A stretch of 49,499 nucleotides of DNA from positions 1 to 49,499 of the forward strand of contig NZ_JAHBGD010000011.1 of the NCBI RefSeq assembly GCF_018390605.1, written 5' to 3'. The notes beneath the pieces were generated by a model. The model saw nothing but the letters and a program-made list of their open reading frames with translations. It made no database searches and had not been told where the DNA came from. Origin of the DNA: Ancylobacter defluvii. GTDB lineage: Bacteria > Pseudomonadota > Alphaproteobacteria > Rhizobiales > Xanthobacteraceae. Made by a program: the position numbers and the translations under genes. Positions 35,586 through 46,553 of this stretch are shown here, in pieces (the first letter of the stretch is position 1; each line of letters opens with the position of its first letter).

Positions 35586-36222
35586 CCTCCCGCGCACCGC
35601 GCCCACCCGCCGCCGTCTCGTCGCCCTTGCCGCGGTCGTGCTGCTGTCCGGTCTCACCGCCGGCTGCTTCCGGCCGATGTATGCCAACAGCAGCAACGAG
35701 GCCGGCACCGGCCTTAGCGACCAGCTCGGCGATGTGGAGGTGGTGTTCGCGCCCGGCCGCGTCGGCAACGAGGTGCGCAACGACCTGATCTTCGCCCTCA
35801 CCGGCGGTGCCGGCAATCCGGCCGGCGCGCCCTATCGGCTGGTGCTGAACGTCACCGACAACACCACATCCGCCATCATCGACCCGGTCTCCGGCCTGCC
35901 CGAGGTCGAGCTGATCACCGTCGATTCCAAGTGGCAGCTCTTCGAGGCCGGCAACGACAAGAAGCCGGTGATGGCCTCCAATGCCTATGGCAAGGCCTCC
36001 ATCGACAGCGGCTACCAGCGTTTTGCCCGTGCCCGCGCCATCCGCGACGCGCAGAACCGCGCCTCCACCGTGGTGGCCGAGACCATTCGCAGCCAGCTCG
36101 CGGTGTATTTCTCCAACAAGACCGCGGCGGCCAGCGTCAGCCCGAACGCCGCGTCGACCGTCGTCACCGATCCCTCGACGCCGATCATCGGCACGCCGAC
36201 TTCCGCCCGGCCGCGGAGCTGA
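35572..36222 (+). CDS. lptE: LPS-assembly lipoprotein LptE
   Basis: Outer-membrane lipoprotein of 216 residues that plugs and assembles LptD for lipopolysaccharide export. The signal peptide ends in the lipobox LTAGC (Cys32), followed by FRPMYA, the usual start of the mature form in alphaproteobacteria. The body (about 45-180) has the LptE pattern of short beta strands with [29 protein letters not shown]. The C-terminal ~30 residues are Ser/Thr/Pro-rich and variable. Starts inside leuS (14-base overlap), showing operon coupling. Confidence 0.9.
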   Translation: MSSPDLPRTAPTRRRLVALAAVVLLSGLTAGCFRPMYANSSNEAGTGLSDQLGDVEVVFAPGRVGNEVRNDLIFALTGGAGNPAGAPYRLVLNVTDNTTSAIIDPVSGLPEVELITVDSKWQLFEAGNDKKPVMASNAYGKASIDSGYQRFARARAIRDAQNRASTVVAETIRSQLAVYFSNKTAAASVSPNAASTVVTDPSTPIIGTPTSARPRS

Positions 36223-36229
36223 GCCGCCC

Positions 36230-37255
36230 ATGGTCGCGGTCCGGCCCGGCGATGTCGAGGCCACGCTCTCGCGCGTCGATCCGCTGCGGCCGGTGCTGCT
36301 GCTGTTCGGGCCGGATATCGGGCTGGTGCGCGAGCGCGCCCGCGTCTTTCTCGCCAAGGCCGCGACTGGCTCCACCGATCCCTTTGGCATCGTTCGGCTC
36401 GACGGCGATGAGATTGCCGGCGATCCCGGCCGTCTGGTCGACGAGGCCGGCACCGTGGCGCTGTTCGGCGGCCGGCGGGTAGTCTCGGTGCGCGCCGGTG
36501 CCAAGAACATCGTCCCCGCCGTCGACGCGCTGCTGGCCATGCCGGGCCTCGAAGCCGTGGTGGTGATCGAGGCCGGCGACCTGAAGAAGAATGCCCCGCT
36601 TCGGGCCAGTTGCGAATCCTCGCCGCGGGCGCTGGCCATTGCCTGCTATGCCGACAATGAGCGCGATCTCGCCCGCCTGATCGATACCATGGCGGCCGGC
36701 GCCGGCCTCGCCATCGACCGTGACGCCCGCGAGGAGCTGGTCGGCCTGCTCGGGGGCGATCGCCTCGCCTCCCGCGGCGAGATCGAGAAGCTGCTGCTCT
36801 ATGCCGCCGGCGAGCCGCGCGTCACCGCCGCCCATGTGCGCGACATCGTCGGCGATGCCTCGGCTCTCGCCCTTGACGAGGTGGTGGATTCCGCGCTGGC
36901 CGGCCTGTCGGCGGAAGCGATCGAGGCCTATCACAAGGCGCTCGGCGAGGGCATGCGCGGCGACGTCATCCTCGGCTTGGTGGCCCGCGCGGCGCAGGGC
37001 CTGCACCTGATGCGGCTGGGCATCGAGGCCGGCGGCAGCGTCGAGCGGGCGATCGACGGCGCGCGTCCGGCAATCCATTTCCGCCGCAAGCCGCTGGTGG
37101 AGAAGGCGCTACGCGGCTGGACCGCCGCCCGGCTGGAAAAGGCGCTGCTGGCGGTCGATGACGCGCTGCTCGCCGCCCGCCGCAGCGCCGCACTGGGACC
37201 CGTGCTGGCTGAACGCGCCCTGCTTCAGCTCGCCGCCACCGCCCGGCGCGGCTGA
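36230..37255 (+). CDS. holA: DNA polymerase III delta subunit
   Basis: Clamp-loader wrench subunit, 341 residues, from the ATG eight bases after the lptE stop. The N-terminal AAA-like domain holds the degenerate nucleotide region (PVLLLFGPDIGLVRERA, about 20-37) and the beta-clamp contact segment LFGGRRVVSVR; the C-terminal collar domain is helical. The run SRGEIEKLLLYA is family-typical. Completes the leuS-lptE-holA operon; convergent with parB. Confidence 0.94.
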   Translation: MVAVRPGDVEATLSRVDPLRPVLLLFGPDIGLVRERARVFLAKAATGSTDPFGIVRLDGDEIAGDPGRLVDEAGTVALFGGRRVVSVRAGAKNIVPAVDALLAMPGLEAVVVIEAGDLKKNAPLRASCESSPRALAIACYADNERDLARLIDTMAAGAGLAIDRDAREELVGLLGGDRLASRGEIEKLLLYAAGEPRVTAAHVRDIVGDASALALDEVVDSALAGLSAEAIEAYHKALGEGMRGDVILGLVARAAQGLHLMRLGIEAGGSVERAIDGARPAIHFRRKPLVEKALRGWTAARLEKALLAVDDALLAARRSAALGPVLAERALLQLAATARRG

Positions 37256-37467
37256 ACAGCGCTTGTTCCGCTATCGAATCGAAAGTCGGCACGCGGTGCT
37301 GCCGGATGAGGCAAAAGCCTCCGAGCGCCGCGAAGACCGGGATGAGGGGCTCCCTGATAGGCTCGCCGGCTCAGTGAGACCTGACATCCTTGCATCGACG
37401 ACCCGGCACTCGCCGCCGGCCATGGATCGAGCCGCGGCGACGCAGGATAGGATGGAACCCGCCGGCC

Positions 37468-38376
<909 letters not shown>

Positions 38377-38396
38377 GGAACGCTCCCCAGGACCTT

Positions 38397-39284
38397 TCAG
38401 ACCGTCGCCGCCGCGCGCAGATTGCGCTCGCGCTGGATTATTTCGGATGCGAGACGAAGATAGGCCTGCGACCCGACGCATTTGAGATCGTAGAGCAGCA
38501 CCGGCTTGCCGTAGGACGGCGCCTCCGACACCCGCACATTGCGCGGGATGATGGTCTCGTAGACCTTCTCGCCCATGAACTGGCGCACATCCTCCACCAC
38601 CTGGTTGGAGAGATTGTTGCGCGCATCGAACATGGTGAGCACCACACCATGAATCGACAGGCCGGGATTGAGCGTCTGCCGCACCTGCTCGACGGTCTTC
38701 AGCAACTGCGACAGACCCTCGAGCGCGAAGAACTCGCATTGCAGCGGCACCAGAATGGCATTGGCCGCCGCCATGGCGTTGACGGTGATCAGGTTCAGCG
38801 AGGGCGGGCAGTCGATCAGTACATAGGTGAAATCGAACGACTCGTTACGGTAGTGAGATGAGTCCACGTTCAACCGCCGCACCGCGTCGCGCAGGCGATA
38901 GGCGCGGTCGCGCGCGGTGGCGAGCTCCAGCTCCAGGCCGGAAAGGTCCATGGTGGAGGGCGCGATATGCAGCCGCGGCACTGCCGTCGGCAGCACCGCC
39001 TGCCGCAACGTCGCCTCGCCGCACATCACATCATAGGTGGAGACCCGCCGGTCGCGGCGCTCGATGCCCAGTCCGGTCGAGGCATTGCCCTGCGGATCGA
39101 GGTCGATGATCAGCACCGTCTCGCCGATCGCGGCCAGCGCGGTGCCGAGATTGATCGCGGTGGTGGTCTTGCCGACCCCACCCTTCTGATTGGCCAGCGC
39201 CAGCACCCGTGGCACCGCCACCGGTGCCCGCGGTGCCAGCGAGACCGCTTCGCCGGATTCCGCCTCGTCCCTGATGTCACTCAT
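38397..39284 (-). CDS. parA: Chromosome-partitioning ATPase ParA
   Basis: Walker-type ATPase of 295 residues. Deviant Walker A is KGGVGKT (34-40, NQKGGVGKTTTAINLG), then DLDPQGNASTGLG and DCPPSLNLITVNAM (Walker B). It forms an ATP-dependent gradient on the nucleoid that pulls ParB-parS complexes. Length is slightly above the family norm because of an N-terminal extension of about 25 residues. Lies between rsmG and parB on the same strand. Confidence 0.97.
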   Translation of the reverse strand: MSDIRDEAESGEAVSLAPRAPVAVPRVLALANQKGGVGKTTTAINLGTALAAIGETVLIIDLDPQGNASTGLGIERRDRRVSTYDVMCGEATLRQAVLPTAVPRLHIAPSTMDLSGLELELATARDRAYRLRDAVRRLNVDSSHYRNESFDFTYVLIDCPPSLNLITVNAMAAANAILVPLQCEFFALEGLSQLLKTVEQVRQTLNPGLSIHGVVLTMFDARNNLSNQVVEDVRQFMGEKVYETIIPRNVRVSEAPSYGKPVLLYDLKCVGSQAYLRLASEIIQRERNLRAAATV

Positions 39285-39320
39285 GGTCCGTTCCCGCTTT
39301 CCGTGAACCGGCTTCGCGGT

Positions 39321-39977
39321 TCAGTCTTTCGCCGGCGTCAGCGGCACCGCTCGATTTACCATCAGGATGCGCCCGCCTGGATCGGTCAGGCTCTCCGTAA
39401 TCCTGGCGTCGATTCTCCAAGATTTAGATGACTCGGTCAATTCGTTATCAACATCTTGTCCCTTCAAAAACAGGCCGCGGGCGCCCTGTTCCAGAAAGGG
39501 AAAGCTCAGCTCGAGCAGTTTCGGCAGGGGTGCCAGCGCCCGCGCCGAGACGATCTCCACCCCGGCGGCGATCTTCGGCGCCACCTGCTCGATCCGCATC
39601 GGCAGGACGGTGGCCGGCAGCTCGCCGATCCGCGCCGCCTCGCGCAGAAACGCCGCCTTGCGGCTGTCGCTCTCCACCAGCGTCACGTCGGCGCCGTCGC
39701 GCTCGGCCAGCACCGCGGCCACCACCAGTCCGGGAAAGCCGCCGCCGGAACCGAGATCGACCCAGCGGGTCACCTCCCCGGCCAGCGGCACCAGCTGCAG
39801 CGAATCGGCGATGTGGCGGGTCCACAGCTTCGGCAGCGTGCCCGGCGCCACCAGATTGATGGTGCGCTGCCACTTCTCCAGCAGCGCGACAATCGCGACC
39901 AGGCGGTCCTCTGTTTCACGTGAAACAGGGGTGAGCGCGAGAGCGCGGCGGCGGTCATCCGAATCGGCAGTTATCAT
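39321..39977 (-). CDS. rsmG: 16S rRNA (guanine-527-N7) methyltransferase RsmG
   Basis: SAM-dependent methyltransferase for G527 of 16S rRNA, 218 residues. The SAM site is [13 protein letters not shown] (about 69-81), followed by [16 protein letters not shown]. The N-terminal VSRETE codons coincide with a perfect parS palindrome. Normal length; it begins the rsmG-parA-parB cluster, with about 85 bases from the mnmG stop. Confidence 0.95.
   Translation of the reverse strand: MITADSDDRRRALALTPVSRETEDRLVAIVALLEKWQRTINLVAPGTLPKLWTRHIADSLQLVPLAGEVTRWVDLGSGGGFPGLVVAAVLAERDGADVTLVESDSRKAAFLREAARIGELPATVLPMRIEQVAPKIAAGVEIVSARALAPLPKLLELSFPFLEQGARGLFLKGQDVDNELTESSKSWRIDARITESLTDPGGRILMVNRAVPLTPAKD
39912..39927. 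promoter_or_regulatory. parS: parS centromere site, perfect
   Basis: TGTTTCACGTGAAACA is identical to the universal bacterial parS consensus. It lies in the 5' coding part of rsmG, where its codons read VSRET. ParB nucleates here for chromosome segregation, and its presence places the window near the replication origin. Confidence 0.95.
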
Positions 39978-40062
39978 GCCGCCAGCATACCCCGCCGCGG
40001 CGAGCGGGTAAAAACCTCGGCCGCCAATGCCCCACGCGCCAGGCGTTTAACGCGTCAGATAC

Positions 40063-41913
40063 TCAGCGCGCCTTGCGCGCATGCGCCGCCAGCAGCGCCA
40101 GCGCTGCCGGCGTCATGCCGTCGATGCGCCCGGCCTGGCCAATGGTACGGGGCCGAATCGATTCCAGCTTCGCCTTGATCTCGTTGGAGATGCCGGCCAG
40201 GCCGCGATAGTCCAATTCCGGCAGCTCGGCGGCTTCCTCGCGGCGAAACGAGGCGATGTCGGCCTCCTGCCGGTGCAGATAGACGGCGTATTTGGCATCG
40301 ATCTCCACCTGCTCCCCGATGTGCGTCGGCTCGTCCGAAGCCTCCGGCCAGATGCGGCAGATATCGGCCCAGCCGACATGCGGATAGGACAGCAGGTCGA
40401 AGGCGGTGCGCCGCTGGCCGTCGCGGTTCAGCGCCAGCCCGTGGCGATCGCCTTCCGCCGGGGTCAGCGACACCGAACCGCTCCAGTCCCGCACCCGCTG
40501 CAGCGCCTCCTGCTTGCCGGCGAACAGCCGCTCGCGCCGGGAGCCCACCAATCCCAGTTCGACCCCGCGCGCGGTCAGCCGCTGGTCGGCATTGTCCGCC
40601 CGGAGCGACAACCGGTATTCGGCACGCGAGGTGAACATGCGATACGGCTCGCTGACCCCGCGGGTGACGAGGTCGTCGAGCATCACCCCGATATAGGCGG
40701 CACTGCGGTCGAAGGTGGCGCCTTCCATGCCGGCCGCCCGCCGCGCCGCACTGAGCCCGGCGACCAGCCCCTGCGCCGCCGCCTCCTCATAGCCGGTGGT
40801 GCCGTTGATCTGTCCGGCGAGGAACAGCCCCGGCGCCTTCTTGGCTTCCAGCGTCGCCGCCAGCTCGCGCGGATCGACATGGTCATATTCGATGGCATAG
40901 CCGGGCCGCAGCATCACCACCTTTTCCAGTCCCGGAATGGTGGCGAGCAGCGCCTTCTGCACCTCCTCCGGCAGCGAGGTGGAGATGCCGTTGGGATACA
41001 CCGTCGGATCGTCGAGCCCTTCCGGCTCCAGGAATATCTGGTGCCCTTCCCGCTCGCCGAAGCGGACGATCTTGTCCTCGATCGAGGGGCAGTAGCGCGG
41101 GCCGATGCTCTTGATGTTGCCGGAGTACATCGCCGAGCGGTCGATATTGGCGCGGATCGTCGCATGCGTCGCCGGGGTGGTGCGGGTGATGCCGCACTCC
41201 ACTTGGCGGTTGGTGATGCGGTCGGTGAGCGCCGAGAATGGCTCCGGCGGCTCGTCGCCCGGCTGCATCTCCAGCGACGCCCAGTCGATGGTCCGCCCGT
41301 CGAGCCGCGGCGGCGTGCCGGTCTTCAACCGGCCGAGCGCGAGACCGAGCCGCGCCAGCGTCTCGGAGAGGCCGAGCGCCGGCGCTTCGCCCATGCGCCC
41401 AGCCGGGGTCTGCCGGTCGCCGATATGGATGAGACCGTTGAGGAAAGTGCCGGTTGTCAGCACCACTGCACCGGCGGTCAGGGTGCGGCCGTCGCGCAGC
41501 ATCGCGCCAGTAACGCGGCCGTCGGCGATCACCAGATCATGCGCCTCGCTTTCGATGACGCTCAGGTTCGGCTGCGCCTCGATCGCCGCCTGCATCGCAC
41601 GGGCATAGAGCTTGCGGTCGGCCTGCGCCCGCGGGCCGCGTACTGCCGGCCCCTTGCGACGGTTGAGCAGCCGGAACTGGATGCCGCCCTGGTCGGCGAC
41701 ACGGCCCATCAGCCCGTCCAGCGCGTCGATCTCGCGCACCAGATGCCCCTTGCCGAGCCCGCCGATTGCCGGGTTGCAGGACATGGCGCCGATAGTGTCG
41801 CGCCGATGGGTGATCAGCGCCGTGCGGGCGCCAAATCGCGCAGCCGCCGCGGCCGCCTCGGTCCCGGCGTGGCCGCCGCCGATCACCAGCACGTCGAAAC
41901 GCGTGTCGCTCAT
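40063..41913 (-). CDS. mnmG: tRNA uridine-34 modification enzyme MnmG
   Basis: FAD protein of 616 residues that with MnmE makes cmnm5U34 in tRNAs. The ATG at 41913 has GAAGGA upstream; the frame beyond is parS-region shadow. The FAD motif [10 protein letters not shown] starts near residue 11, and the family segments [36 protein letters not shown] and [13 protein letters not shown] are visible. The C-terminal helical domain ([16 protein letters not shown]) binds tRNA and MnmE. The neighbouring mnmE is 215 bases upstream. Confidence 0.97.
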   Translation of the reverse strand: MSDTRFDVLVIGGGHAGTEAAAAAARFGARTALITHRRDTIGAMSCNPAIGGLGKGHLVREIDALDGLMGRVADQGGIQFRLLNRRKGPAVRGPRAQADRKLYARAMQAAIEAQPNLSVIESEAHDLVIADGRVTGAMLRDGRTLTAGAVVLTTGTFLNGLIHIGDRQTPAGRMGEAPALGLSETLARLGLALGRLKTGTPPRLDGRTIDWASLEMQPGDEPPEPFSALTDRITNRQVECGITRTTPATHATIRANIDRSAMYSGNIKSIGPRYCPSIEDKIVRFGEREGHQIFLEPEGLDDPTVYPNGISTSLPEEVQKALLATIPGLEKVVMLRPGYAIEYDHVDPRELAATLEAKKAPGLFLAGQINGTTGYEEAAAQGLVAGLSAARRAAGMEGATFDRSAAYIGVMLDDLVTRGVSEPYRMFTSRAEYRLSLRADNADQRLTARGVELGLVGSRRERLFAGKQEALQRVRDWSGSVSLTPAEGDRHGLALNRDGQRRTAFDLLSYPHVGWADICRIWPEASDEPTHIGEQVEIDAKYAVYLHRQEADIASFRREEAAELPELDYRGLAGISNEIKAKLESIRPRTIGQAGRIDGMTPAALALLAAHARKAR

Positions 41914-42038
41914 TCCGTTCGGTCCTTCAGGGGTGTTGCCGGAGTTGAAGCGCCAATTCACCGGCAACGTCAAGCGCGGCGGTCGCCCGCGGCGCGCGGG
42001 AATGCCGGCTCCCGCCGCGGTTAAGGGTCCCTTCACCC

Positions 42039-42054
42039 TGATTCACGTGAAACA
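42039..42054. promoter_or_regulatory. parS-like site, one mismatch
   Basis: TGATTCACGTGAAACA differs from the perfect parS at one base. It lies in the mnmE-mnmG gap and forms, with the site at 42087-42102, an inverted pair with perfect 14-base arms. Confidence 0.7.
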
Positions 42055-42086
42055 GCACGGGGCCGAATCGATGCCGCCGGCGTGGT

Positions 42087-42102
42087 GGTTTCACGTGAAT
42101 CC
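42087..42102. promoter_or_regulatory. parS-like site, three mismatches
   Basis: GGTTTCACGTGAATCC keeps the CACGTG core and GTTT arm of parS but has three mismatches. It is the inverted partner of 42039-42054: GATTCACGTGAAAC at 42040-42053 and GTTTCACGTGAATC at 42088-42101, 34 bases apart. Confidence 0.5.
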
Positions 42103-42128
42103 ACCCCCTCATCGAAGGAGCGGGTCGA

Positions 42129-43475
42129 TCACTTGCCGATGCAGAACTCGCGGAACACCACGTCGAGCAGGTCCTCGACATCGATGGCGCCAGTCACCCG
42201 ACCGAGCGCGCGGGCGGCAAGCCGTAGCTCTTCGGCGATCAATTCGTCGCTCAGCATCTCCCAGCCGGCGAGCCCCTGGCGCAGATGTCCCGCGGCCTCG
42301 GCGACCGCGCCGCGCTGGCGCTCACGGATCAGCGCCGGATGCTCGGCACCGCCGGCCCGCGCGGTGACGAAGCCGGCGAGCGCGGCGGTCAGCCCGTCCA
42401 GCCCGTCGCCGGTGCGGGCGGAAACGGCAAAGGTACGCGCCGCCGCCGGCATCGTCATCGGTCCGCCGGCAAGGTCGCTCTTGTTGACCACCAGCCACAA
42501 CCCGGCCTCCGGCGGCGGCGTTACTTCGATCGCCAGCGCTTCGCTGTCGCTGCCGTCATGCACCCACAGCACCAGGTCGGCCGCCTCGATGCGCGCCCGC
42601 GCCCGGCGAATGCCCTCGGCCTCCACCGCGCCGGCCGCCTCACGCAGCCCGGCGGTGTCGATGAGGATCGCCTTGTGGCCGTCGAGGTCGAGCGCCACTT
42701 CCAGCACGTCGCGGGTGGTGCCCGGCTCGTCGGAGACGATGGCGACGTCGCGCGCCGCCAGCGCGTTCATCAGCGACGACTTGCCGGCATTGGGCCGCCC
42801 GGCGATGGCGATCGTCGCCCCGTCCCGCACCATGGCGCCGCGCCGGTCGGCAAGTGCGGTATCGAGTTCGGCAAGCAGCGCTTCCAGCCCCGGCCGGGCA
42901 AGGGCGCGGGCCTCGGCCGGCACGTCGTCCTCCTCGGCGAAATCGATGCCGGCCTCGATCAGCGCCATGCCGCGCACCAGCGCCGCCCGCCAGCCCTCCA
43001 CCCGGTCGGCGAGATGGCCAAAGGCATGGGCGAGCGCCTGGCGCCGCTGCTGCGCCGTCTCGGCGGCGATCAGGTCGGCCAGCCCTTCCGCCTCGGCAAG
43101 GCTCATGCGGCCGTTGAGAAAGGCCCGGCGGGAGAATTCGCCGCGCTCGGCCGGCCGCACGCCCGGCAGCGCGAACAGCGCCGCCAGCACCGCCGCGACG
43201 ACGGCGCGGCCGCCATGCACCTGGAACTCCGCCATGTCCTCGCCGGTAGCGCTGGCCGGGCCGGGAAACCACAGCACCAGCGCCGAATCCAGCCCCTCGC
43301 CGCTGCGCGGATCCACAAGCCGCGCCAGGCTGGCGCGGCGCGGCGGCGGCAGGCGCCCGGCGAGTGCCCTCACCGCCTCGCCGGCGCGCGGGCCCGAAAC
43401 CCGGATTACCGCCACCGCCGCGGCACCGGAGCCGCTCGATACCGCGGCAATTGTGCTTTCTTCCTGTCCGTTCAC
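42129..43475 (-). CDS. mnmE: tRNA modification GTPase MnmE
   Basis: Partner of MnmG in wobble-uridine modification, 448 residues. N-terminal tetrahydrofolate-binding domain (about 1-120), a helical domain, and an inserted G domain with GRPNAGKS (226-233), [12 protein letters not shown] and NKSD. The C-terminus ends FCIGK, the catalytically required CxGK motif. Divergent from the YyaL-type gene. Confidence 0.97.
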   Translation of the reverse strand: MNGQEESTIAAVSSGSGAAAVAVIRVSGPRAGEAVRALAGRLPPPRRASLARLVDPRSGEGLDSALVLWFPGPASATGEDMAEFQVHGGRAVVAAVLAALFALPGVRPAERGEFSRRAFLNGRMSLAEAEGLADLIAAETAQQRRQALAHAFGHLADRVEGWRAALVRGMALIEAGIDFAEEDDVPAEARALARPGLEALLAELDTALADRRGAMVRDGATIAIAGRPNAGKSSLMNALAARDVAIVSDEPGTTRDVLEVALDLDGHKAILIDTAGLREAAGAVEAEGIRRARARIEAADLVLWVHDGSDSEALAIEVTPPPEAGLWLVVNKSDLAGGPMTMPAAARTFAVSARTGDGLDGLTAALAGFVTARAGGAEHPALIRERQRGAVAEAAGHLRQGLAGWEMLSDELIAEELRLAARALGRVTGAIDVEDLLDVVFREFCIGK

Positions 43476-43541
43476 CGGCTACGCCCTAGGTTGAAGATTC
43501 GCCATTCGCGCCAGATGCCTCCATCCGACGGGAGAGACGCC

Positions 43542-45575
43542 GTGCCGAACCGCCTCGCCGAAGCCGCCAGCCCCTATCTGCTCCAGCATGCCGAAAACCC
43601 CGTCGACTGGTGGGAATGGACCCCGGAAGCCTTCGCCGAGGCCCGCCGCAGCGGCCGCCCGGTGCTGCTCTCGGTCGGCTACGCCGCCTGCCATTGGTGC
43701 CATGTCATGGCGCATGAGAGCTTCGAGGACGACGCCACGAGCGCGGTGATGAACGAGCTTTTCGTGAACATCAAGGTCGACCGCGAGGAACGCCCCGACA
43801 TCGACCAGATCTACATGTCGGCGCTGCAACAGCTCGGCGTCTCCGGCGGCTGGCCGATGACCATGTTCCTCGACGCCGACGGCGCGCCGTTCTGGGGCGG
43901 CACCTATTTCCCCAACGAGGCGCGCTATGGCCAGCCCGCCTTCGTCGATGTGCTGAAGACCATGGCCAATGCCTATGCCTCCGGCGACCCGCGCATCGCC
44001 ACCAATCGCGAGGCGCTGCTGCACAAGCTCACCGAGCGGGCCCGCCCCGCCGGCAAGGTCGTCATCGGCGCCAACGAGCTCGACGATGTCGCCGGCCGCA
44101 TCCTCGGCATCATGGATCCCGAGCATGGCGGGTTGAAGGGGGCGCCGAAATTCCCCAATACGCCATTCCTCGAGCTGCTCTGGCGCGCCTATGAGCGTAC
44201 CGGCCGCGAGCGCTTCCGCAACGAGGCACTGCACGCGCTCGATGCCATGAGCGAGGGCGGCATCTACGACCACATCGGCGGCGGCTATTCGCGCTATTCG
44301 GTCGACGATCACTGGCTGGTGCCGCATTTCGAGAAGATGCTCTACGACAATGCGCAGCTGCTCGACCTGCTGTCGCTCGCCTTTGTCGAGACGCACGAGC
44401 CACTGTTCCGCGCCCGCGCCGAGGAGACGGTGGCCTGGCTCCAGCGCGAGATGCTGGTCGAGGGCGACGGCAACACCGCCGCCTTCGCCGCCAGCCTCGA
44501 CGCCGATTCCGAAGGCCATGAGGGGCGCTATTACGTCTGGACGCTGAAACAGCTGCTCGATGCGCTGGGTGCGCAGGATGCCGAGTTCTTCGCCCGGCAC
44601 TACGACATCGCCCCGTTCGGCAATTGGGAAGGCGTTTCGATCCCGAATCGATTGAAGGAAGTCGAGCGCTCCGGTGCCGACGACATCCGCCTCGCCATGC
44701 TGCGCGACAAGCTGCTGGCGGTGCGCTCGAAACGGGTGCCGCCCGGCCGCGACGACAAGGTGCTGGCCGATTGGAACGGGTTGATGATCGCGGCGCTGGC
44801 CCGCGCCGCCGGCCGGCTCGACCGGCCGGAATGGCTGGAGCTGGCCCGAGGCGCCTTCGATTTCATCGTCGCCCATATGACCCGTGGCGAACGGCTGGGG
44901 CACAGCTATCGCCAGGGCAAGCTGGTCGTTCCCGGGCTTTCCTCCGACTATGCCGCCATGGCCGGCGCGGCGCTGGCGCTGCATGAGGCGACCGGCGAAC
45001 CTACTTATCTCGACCGCGCCATCGGCTGGATGCGCAGCCTCGATGCCCATCATGCCGGCCCGGATGGCGGCTACTACCTGACCGCCGCCGATGCCGAGGG
45101 CCTGATCCTGCGGCCCGACGCCACCATGGACGACGCCGTCACCAACCCGAACGCGGTGGCGGCGCGGGCGCTGGCGCATCTGGCCTCGCTCACCGGCGAC
45201 GAGGGCTGGCGCGCCCGGCTCGACCGCCTGTTCGATGGCCTGCTGCCGCGCGCGGCGCCGCAGCTCTACAGCCATGCCGGCCTGCTGAACGCGCTCGACA
45301 CCCGGCTGCGGTCGCCGGAGCTGGTGGTGGTCGGTACCGCCGACGACCCGGCCACCGAGGCTTTGTGGAGCGCCGCGCAGAAACTGCCGCTGATCGACGC
45401 CGTGCTCCAGCGCGTCGATGCCGCGACCGGCCTGCCCGCCGATCACCCGGCGGCGATCAAGGCGGTGTCGGTAAGCCAGCCTTCCGCCTTCCTGTGCGCC
45501 AACGGCACCTGCTCGCTTCCCGTCACCGACGCGAATCAGCTGGCGACGCTGTTGAACCGGCCAGCCCTGGGCTGA
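43542..45575 (+). CDS. Thioredoxin-domain protein, YyaL/DUF255 family
   Basis: A 677-residue protein. I chose GTG 43542, which has GGGAGAG upstream and gives [23 protein letters not shown], the normal family start; ATG 43515 would add nine residues. The thioredoxin-like N-terminal domain (about 20-180) carries CHWC in [17 protein letters not shown]; the rest is an (alpha/alpha)6 barrel, as in N-acyl-glucosamine epimerases ([29 protein letters not shown]). Human and bacterial homologues (SPATA20/YyaL) have no settled activity. It is the largest unit between mnmE and the gene-free origin-like stretch. Confidence 0.9.
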   Translation: MPNRLAEAASPYLLQHAENPVDWWEWTPEAFAEARRSGRPVLLSVGYAACHWCHVMAHESFEDDATSAVMNELFVNIKVDREERPDIDQIYMSALQQLGVSGGWPMTMFLDADGAPFWGGTYFPNEARYGQPAFVDVLKTMANAYASGDPRIATNREALLHKLTERARPAGKVVIGANELDDVAGRILGIMDPEHGGLKGAPKFPNTPFLELLWRAYERTGRERFRNEALHALDAMSEGGIYDHIGGGYSRYSVDDHWLVPHFEKMLYDNAQLLDLLSLAFVETHEPLFRARAEETVAWLQREMLVEGDGNTAAFAASLDADSEGHEGRYYVWTLKQLLDALGAQDAEFFARHYDIAPFGNWEGVSIPNRLKEVERSGADDIRLAMLRDKLLAVRSKRVPPGRDDKVLADWNGLMIAALARAAGRLDRPEWLELARGAFDFIVAHMTRGERLGHSYRQGKLVVPGLSSDYAAMAGAALALHEATGEPTYLDRAIGWMRSLDAHHAGPDGGYYLTAADAEGLILRPDATMDDAVTNPNAVAARALAHLASLTGDEGWRARLDRLFDGLLPRAAPQLYSHAGLLNALDTRLRSPELVVVGTADDPATEALWSAAQKLPLIDAVLQRVDAATGLPADHPAAIKAVSVSQPSAFLCANGTCSLPVTDANQLATLLNRPALG

Positions 45576-46098
45576 GGCAGCAGCGTCACACGCCCGGCTT
45601 GATTCTCGCAGCAGCGGGCTCGGCTGCTCCCTCCACACTCGAACCGATGCCCGCGTCAGACACAGGCATCGGCATCACTCTGAATTCACAAGATTGCCGT
45701 GGATCTAGCGTCGCGCTATCGGCCGGACGCGACCCCTGCCGTCATTTCGGCGAAGCGGCTCGCGAATAGCCGTGCATGCCCACCTCTGTGGGCAAGCCTG
45801 TGGATAAACTGGGCATAAAATGCCCTCATCCCCGCAGAGCCTCAGAAATCGCCGAGGACGGCAGATCGACGTTTTATGAACCATCCATCGGATCGAGTCC
45901 GAAACGGCTGTCCTGAGTCAATTCTGAAGGGCATCATTTCGGTAGCGAATCGATGAAATGACTCGCACTGGTTGTCCTGCTGGAGGCCGTCACCCGGCTC
46001 GGATATTCAGAGGCGGCCGTGCAGTCCACCGGGCACCGCGCGGCATGGGGACAAGTCCGCCTCGCCCCGCCCTCAGCCGTCGGCCGTCGGCCGTGGTG
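45576..46098. other. Gene-free stretch with DnaA box, hairpins and GANTC cluster
   Basis: A 523-base gap with no supportable gene. In order it has an inverted repeat CGATGCC-N13-GGCATCG (45645-45671), the hairpin TGCCCAC-CTCT-GTGGGCA (45777-45794), a DnaA box (45799-45807), the hairpin GGGCAT-AAA-ATGCCC (45811-45825) and four GANTC sites at 45895-45964. The rest near 46000-46098 is plain. Confidence 0.55.
45777..45964. other. Possible origin-like region (weak)
   Basis: TGTGGATAA at 45799-45807 is a perfect reverse DnaA box (TTATCCACA); TGTGGGCAA at 45787-45795 is a two-mismatch copy. Two perfect hairpins flank the box, and four GANTC sites (45895, 45915, 45947, 45960) follow. The class's oriC is usually next to hemE, so the true origin may instead lie beyond the right edge; a clear AT-rich unwinding stretch is missing here. 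Confidence 0.3.
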
Positions 46099-46497
46099 TC
46101 AGCCGAGCCGGGAGCGGTTCTTCGCGCCGTCGCCGCGGCCGAAGCGCATATTGGCGAACATCAACGGCACGGTGATCGCCAGCGCCGCGCACAGGTCGGC
46201 CTGCAACACGTAGAAGCCGCCGAGTTCCTCGCGTATCGCGGCGCCGATCACCGGATCGGCGAGTTCGGCGATGATCAGCGAGACGGCGAAGGCCACCGGC
46301 ACCCACAGCATCAGAGGCAGCCACCAGCGCCGGCAGGACATGGCAAGGCTCAGTCCGGCGATGGTCAGCAGCGTCAGCCACAGAACCGGCGCCGGAGGCT
46401 CGCGCTCGGCCATTCCGGTAGCGATCGGTGCGGCCAGGGCCGAGGCGGCGGGCAAGGTCCAGCCCGTGAGAACGAGAAGGATTCGCCGCACCGCCAT
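46099..46497 (-). CDS. Small hypothetical membrane protein
   Basis: A 132-residue protein of no family I recognise. Hydrophobic segments at about 5-24 (or signal peptide), 37-53, 59-79 and 98-116 predict a four-helix inner-membrane protein. The C-terminus is short and basic (RFGRGDGAKNRSRLG). It starts 56 bases downstream of the rho stop on the same strand, so it may be co-transcribed with rho. The hydrophobic pattern and steady composition argue for a real gene. Confidence 0.6.
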   Translation of the reverse strand: MAVRRILLVLTGWTLPAASALAAPIATGMAEREPPAPVLWLTLLTIAGLSLAMSCRRWWLPLMLWVPVAFAVSLIIAELADPVIGAAIREELGGFYVLQADLCAALAITVPLMFANMRFGRGDGAKNRSRLG

Positions 46498-46553
46498 GGC
46501 CGTCTCCGCCGCCAGAGTTTGCCGATCAGCGAGTGATCGCCAGGGTCGCCTCG

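Noticed and set aside
33819..35816. 665-residue frame antisense to leuS
   Set aside because: Low-complexity shadow of the certain leuS gene.
40081..42024. 647-residue open frame antisense to mnmG
   Set aside because: mnmG is certain; the antisense frame is a third-position GC artefact with Arg/Gln-rich, unfolded composition.
42285..43541. Upstream extension of the YyaL-type frame by over 400 residues
   Set aside because: The added part is antisense shadow of mnmE; the family start MPNRLAE with GGGAGAG upstream fixes the beginning at 43542.
43479..45638. 719-residue frame antisense to the YyaL-type gene
   Set aside because: Shadow frame; no start signal and no domain.
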